Assembly: GCA_021828005.1 (NCBI GenBank)
Contig: JAKATJ010000006.1
Span: forward strand, 1-48,539
Source: Actinomycetes bacterium
GTDB lineage: Bacteria > Actinomycetota > Acidimicrobiia > Acidimicrobiales > RAAP-2
Length of the DNA stretch: 48,539 bases
Reading direction: 5' to 3'
The notes under the pieces were generated by a model. The model had not been told where the DNA came from. It was given only the letters and a program-made list of their open reading frames with translations, and did not search any database. The stretch's first letter is position 1, and every line of letters begins with the position of its first letter. Position numbers and translations under genes: made by a program. This document shows positions 46,584 through 48,539 of the stretch, piece after piece.

Positions 46584-46589
46584 TAGGCT
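46584..46589 (+). promoter_or_regulatory. candidate -10 box (TAGGCT) for the DUF929 gene
   Basis: TAGGCT lies 104 bp upstream of the DUF929 ATG and matches the hexamer used at mrp and nadE. It would give a leader of about 98 nt. No matching -35 was found. Confidence 0.3.
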
Positions 46590-46693
46590 TCCCGGGCGGT
46601 GTCCCGTGCGTGGCGCCGGGTGGGACGGCACCGGTTGTCCTGCTCACGACCCGCGATCCCTCACACCTATCGACATCAAGGAACCCCAACGCA

Positions 46694-47839
46694 ATGGCGG
46701 ACAGTCCCAGTGACAACCCCGAACGCAGGGCTGCCGACAAGGAGCGCAGCCGGCAGCACAGCCGGCAGGTGAGCGGCAAGGAGGCGGCGAGGAGCGTCGG
46801 CCGGGAGAGTCGCCCGCAGGACCGAAACCGCGCCCCGGGCCGGGGCCGCGACCGGCGGCAGGGAGGCCAGGGCGGTCGGGCCCAAGTGCCTCCGGCGCAA
46901 CGGCCACGCTCGGGCCGGGAACCCTCGCCGCGCCAGACCGGGCGACCGGTCGGCCAGCGCCCCGGCACCCGCCGACCGCCGGCTCGCCGGCCAGGGAGGG
47001 CGGGACGGTCCCGTACGGGCCTGTTCATCTGGGGCGCGATCGCCCTCGTGATCGTGATCGTCGCGGTGATCGTGGTCGTGAGCCAGACCTCCACGACCCC
47101 GTCGACGGGCCTTTACTACCCGCCCCGACCCGTCCCCGCGACGGTGCTGAGTGAGATCACCCACGTGCCGGCGTCTTCGTACAACGCGGTCGGTGTGGAC
47201 ACCACATCCATCACGCCCCCGGTCGTCGACCCGTCCCAGAAGCTCCTCACGCTCGACGGAAAGCCTGAGATCTTCGCGCTGCTCGGCGAGTTCTGCCCCT
47301 ACTGCGCCGCGGAGCGCTGGGCGATCATCACGTCGCTCTCGCGCTTCGGGACGTTCAGCGGACTGAGAACCATGCAGTCCTCGCCGATCGACGTGTACCC
47401 GAAGACCCAGACGTTCGAGTTCAACACAGCGACGTACAAGAGCCCCTACGTCGCCGCCAAGCTGGTCGAGTTCTACGGCCAGGACAAGGCGACAGGCTCG
47501 CACCCGCAGCTGCACAAGCTGACGAAGCAGGAGCTCTCCCTCATCAAGAAGTACGACACCAGCTCGGGAACACGATCGGGCACAATTCCCTTCTCCGACT
47601 GGGGGAACAAGGTCATCTTCCCGGGGGCGACCTACAACCCCCAACCGCTGCAGACACTCTCGCGCGCGACAATCGCGGCCGGCCTCAGAGACCCGAGTAA
47701 TCCCATCACGAAGCTGATCCTCGGCACCGCCAACTACATGTCGGCGGCCGTCTGCTACATCGACGGCGGGAAGCCCGGCTCGGTGTGCACCAGCTCGGGC
47801 GTGAAGGCCGCGGCGAAGGCCCTCAAGATCTCGGTCTGA
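46694..47839 (+). CDS. DUF929 membrane-anchored thioredoxin-like protein
   Basis: The 381-aa protein begins with a long basic, disordered N-terminus (1-108, rich in Arg, Gly, Pro), followed by a single hydrophobic helix at 109-130, so the rest is predicted to lie outside the membrane. The outer domain starts with FALLGEFCPYCAAERWAI, with CPYC at 201-204, a thioredoxin-type active site, and matches the DUF929 family. Gene order with VKOR 7 bp downstream suggests a disulfide oxidase system in which VKOR re-oxidises this protein; this is inference from context. An AAGGA precedes the ATG at 46694. Confidence 0.82.
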   Translation: MADSPSDNPERRAADKERSRQHSRQVSGKEAARSVGRESRPQDRNRAPGRGRDRRQGGQGGRAQVPPAQRPRSGREPSPRQTGRPVGQRPGTRRPPARRPGRAGRSRTGLFIWGAIALVIVIVAVIVVVSQTSTTPSTGLYYPPRPVPATVLSEITHVPASSYNAVGVDTTSITPPVVDPSQKLLTLDGKPEIFALLGEFCPYCAAERWAIITSLSRFGTFSGLRTMQSSPIDVYPKTQTFEFNTATYKSPYVAAKLVEFYGQDKATGSHPQLHKLTKQELSLIKKYDTSSGTRSGTIPFSDWGNKVIFPGATYNPQPLQTLSRATIAAGLRDPSNPITKLILGTANYMSAAVCYIDGGKPGSVCTSSGVKAAAKALKISV

Positions 47840-47846
47840 TCGGGTC

Positions 47847-48488
47847 ATGAGCAGCACGCGCACGGGACGGAGACCGCCGGCACGCACCACGAGGCGTGAG
47901 CGCGCCCACCTGCAGTCACAGGCCGCCCGTGCACGCCAGGACCAGCCGCCGGGCGCCTTCTCCCGCGCGGTCGGCTACCTGCGCACGCAACCGCCCGGAG
48001 AGCGCGAAGTGATGGAAGCCGCGCGCTGGCGGCCGGTCGCCGCGTTGCTGCTCTCGATCGGCGGGCTCGGCGTGTCGACGTACCTCACCGTCGCCCACTT
48101 CTCGCACACGCCGCTCGCGTGCTCGGACTCGGGGATCGTGAATTGCGAGAAGGTCACCACGAGCGCGCAGTCCGTCTTCCTCGGGGTGCCGGTCGCCGTG
48201 TGGGGCCTCCTCTTCTTCGCGGCGATGGTCGCGCTGAACCTCCCCGTCGCATGGCGCTCCACCGATCGGCGCGTCCACGCGCTGCGCCTGGCGATGACGG
48301 TCGTGGGGATGTGCTTCGTCTTGTACCTCGTCTCGGCTGAGCTGCTGATCATCAAGAACATCTGCCTGTGGTGCACGTCGGTGCACGCGATCACGTTCCT
48401 CCTCTTCGTGCTCATGGTCACGACGATTCCCCGGATGATCGGTTGGGGCGGGACCTCGACAGCGGCGTCCCACGGGTGGACACGCTGA
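47847..48488 (+). CDS. vitamin K epoxide reductase (VKOR) family protein
   Basis: The 213-aa protein has a basic N-terminal tail (1-58), then four or more predicted transmembrane helices. The VKOR cysteines are present: the loop pair Cys92 and Cys100 (ACSDSGIVNC) and the active-site pair CLWC at 173-176. Bacterial VKOR passes electrons from a periplasmic thioredoxin-like protein to quinone, replacing DsbB. The ATG at 47847 lies 7 bp after the DUF929 gene; an internal ATG at 48012 would remove the basic tail. The final 51 bases of the window hold no gene I can see. Confidence 0.9.
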   Translation: MSSTRTGRRPPARTTRRERAHLQSQAARARQDQPPGAFSRAVGYLRTQPPGEREVMEAARWRPVAALLLSIGGLGVSTYLTVAHFSHTPLACSDSGIVNCEKVTTSAQSVFLGVPVAVWGLLFFAAMVALNLPVAWRSTDRRVHALRLAMTVVGMCFVLYLVSAELLIIKNICLWCTSVHAITFLLFVLMVTTIPRMIGWGGTSTAASHGWTR

Positions 48489-48539
48489 CCGGCGCGCCCC
48501 GGGCGTCACGCCGTACATGACAGAGCAGACCGGGGACGC

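Overview
This window looks like a stretch of actinobacterial chromosome. The DNA is very GC-rich, GTG and TTG starts are frequent, and many start codons sit 6-8 nt behind a TANNNT -10 box, as in leaderless actinobacterial genes. Several blocks match actinobacterial gene order: clpC/disA/carD/ispD/ispF; folE/folP/folB/folK with a DUF2520 gene, panC, coaX and lysS; a DUF2342 metalloprotease with tilS and hpt; and a SigR/RsrA-type sigma/anti-sigma pair. The pairing of MurL with MurD2, the DUF929 plus VKOR pair, and a type II glutamine synthetase point, as inference, to a deep lineage such as Acidimicrobiia. I see no prophage, IS element, CRISPR array or rRNA. This is core housekeeping sequence.

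Layout. 1-5.6 kb (minus): clpC, disA, carD, ispD, ispF, covering proteolysis, c-di-AMP/DNA integrity, RNA polymerase binding and MEP isoprenoid synthesis. 5.95-6.9 kb (plus): a long-chain polyprenyl diphosphate synthase. 6.9-19.4 kb (minus): 15 co-oriented, mostly overlapping genes from a SigR-like ECF factor through its anti-sigma factor, a metalloprotease, tilS, hpt, the folate genes (with an embedded phosphatase-like protein that lacks its catalytic cysteine), a DUF2520 protein, panC, nadB, coaX and lysS. 19.5-23.2 kb (plus): pgeF, murL, murD2, which together suggest that the D-Glu of peptidoglycan is made by ligating L-Glu and then epimerising it. 23.2-30.4 kb (minus): an FAD-linked oxidase, a methyltransferase, tRNA-Thr(CGU), holB, tmk and topA.

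30.6-37.8 kb: hppA (minus; K+-independent H+-pyrophosphatase signature), a HAD-IB phosphatase (plus), a 24-residue membrane microprotein (minus), a group 2 sigma-70 factor, a hypothetical protein and nadE (all minus). 38.1-41.3 kb (plus) is a nitrogen-assimilation island: glnII (GSII), a GSI-alpha glnA and a GlnR-like OmpR-family regulator without the phospho-acceptor Asp. 41.4-48.5 kb: a YbjN-like protein (plus), RidA and an IscA/ErpA-type Fe-S carrier (minus), Mrp (plus), an LACTB2-like MBL hydrolase and a NUDT19-like Nudix hydrolase (minus), then DUF929 and VKOR (plus), a likely extracytoplasmic disulfide-forming pair.

The points most worth a second look are the degenerate phosphatase inside the folate operon, the murL/murD2 route, a 24-bp in-frame repeat array in the LID region of thymidylate kinase, the large palindrome between two divergent leaderless promoters at sigR/pgeF, the leaderless 24-aa microprotein, and the GlnR-like/glnII arrangement with 11-bp-phased repeats. 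All calls come from reading the sequence; no database search was run.
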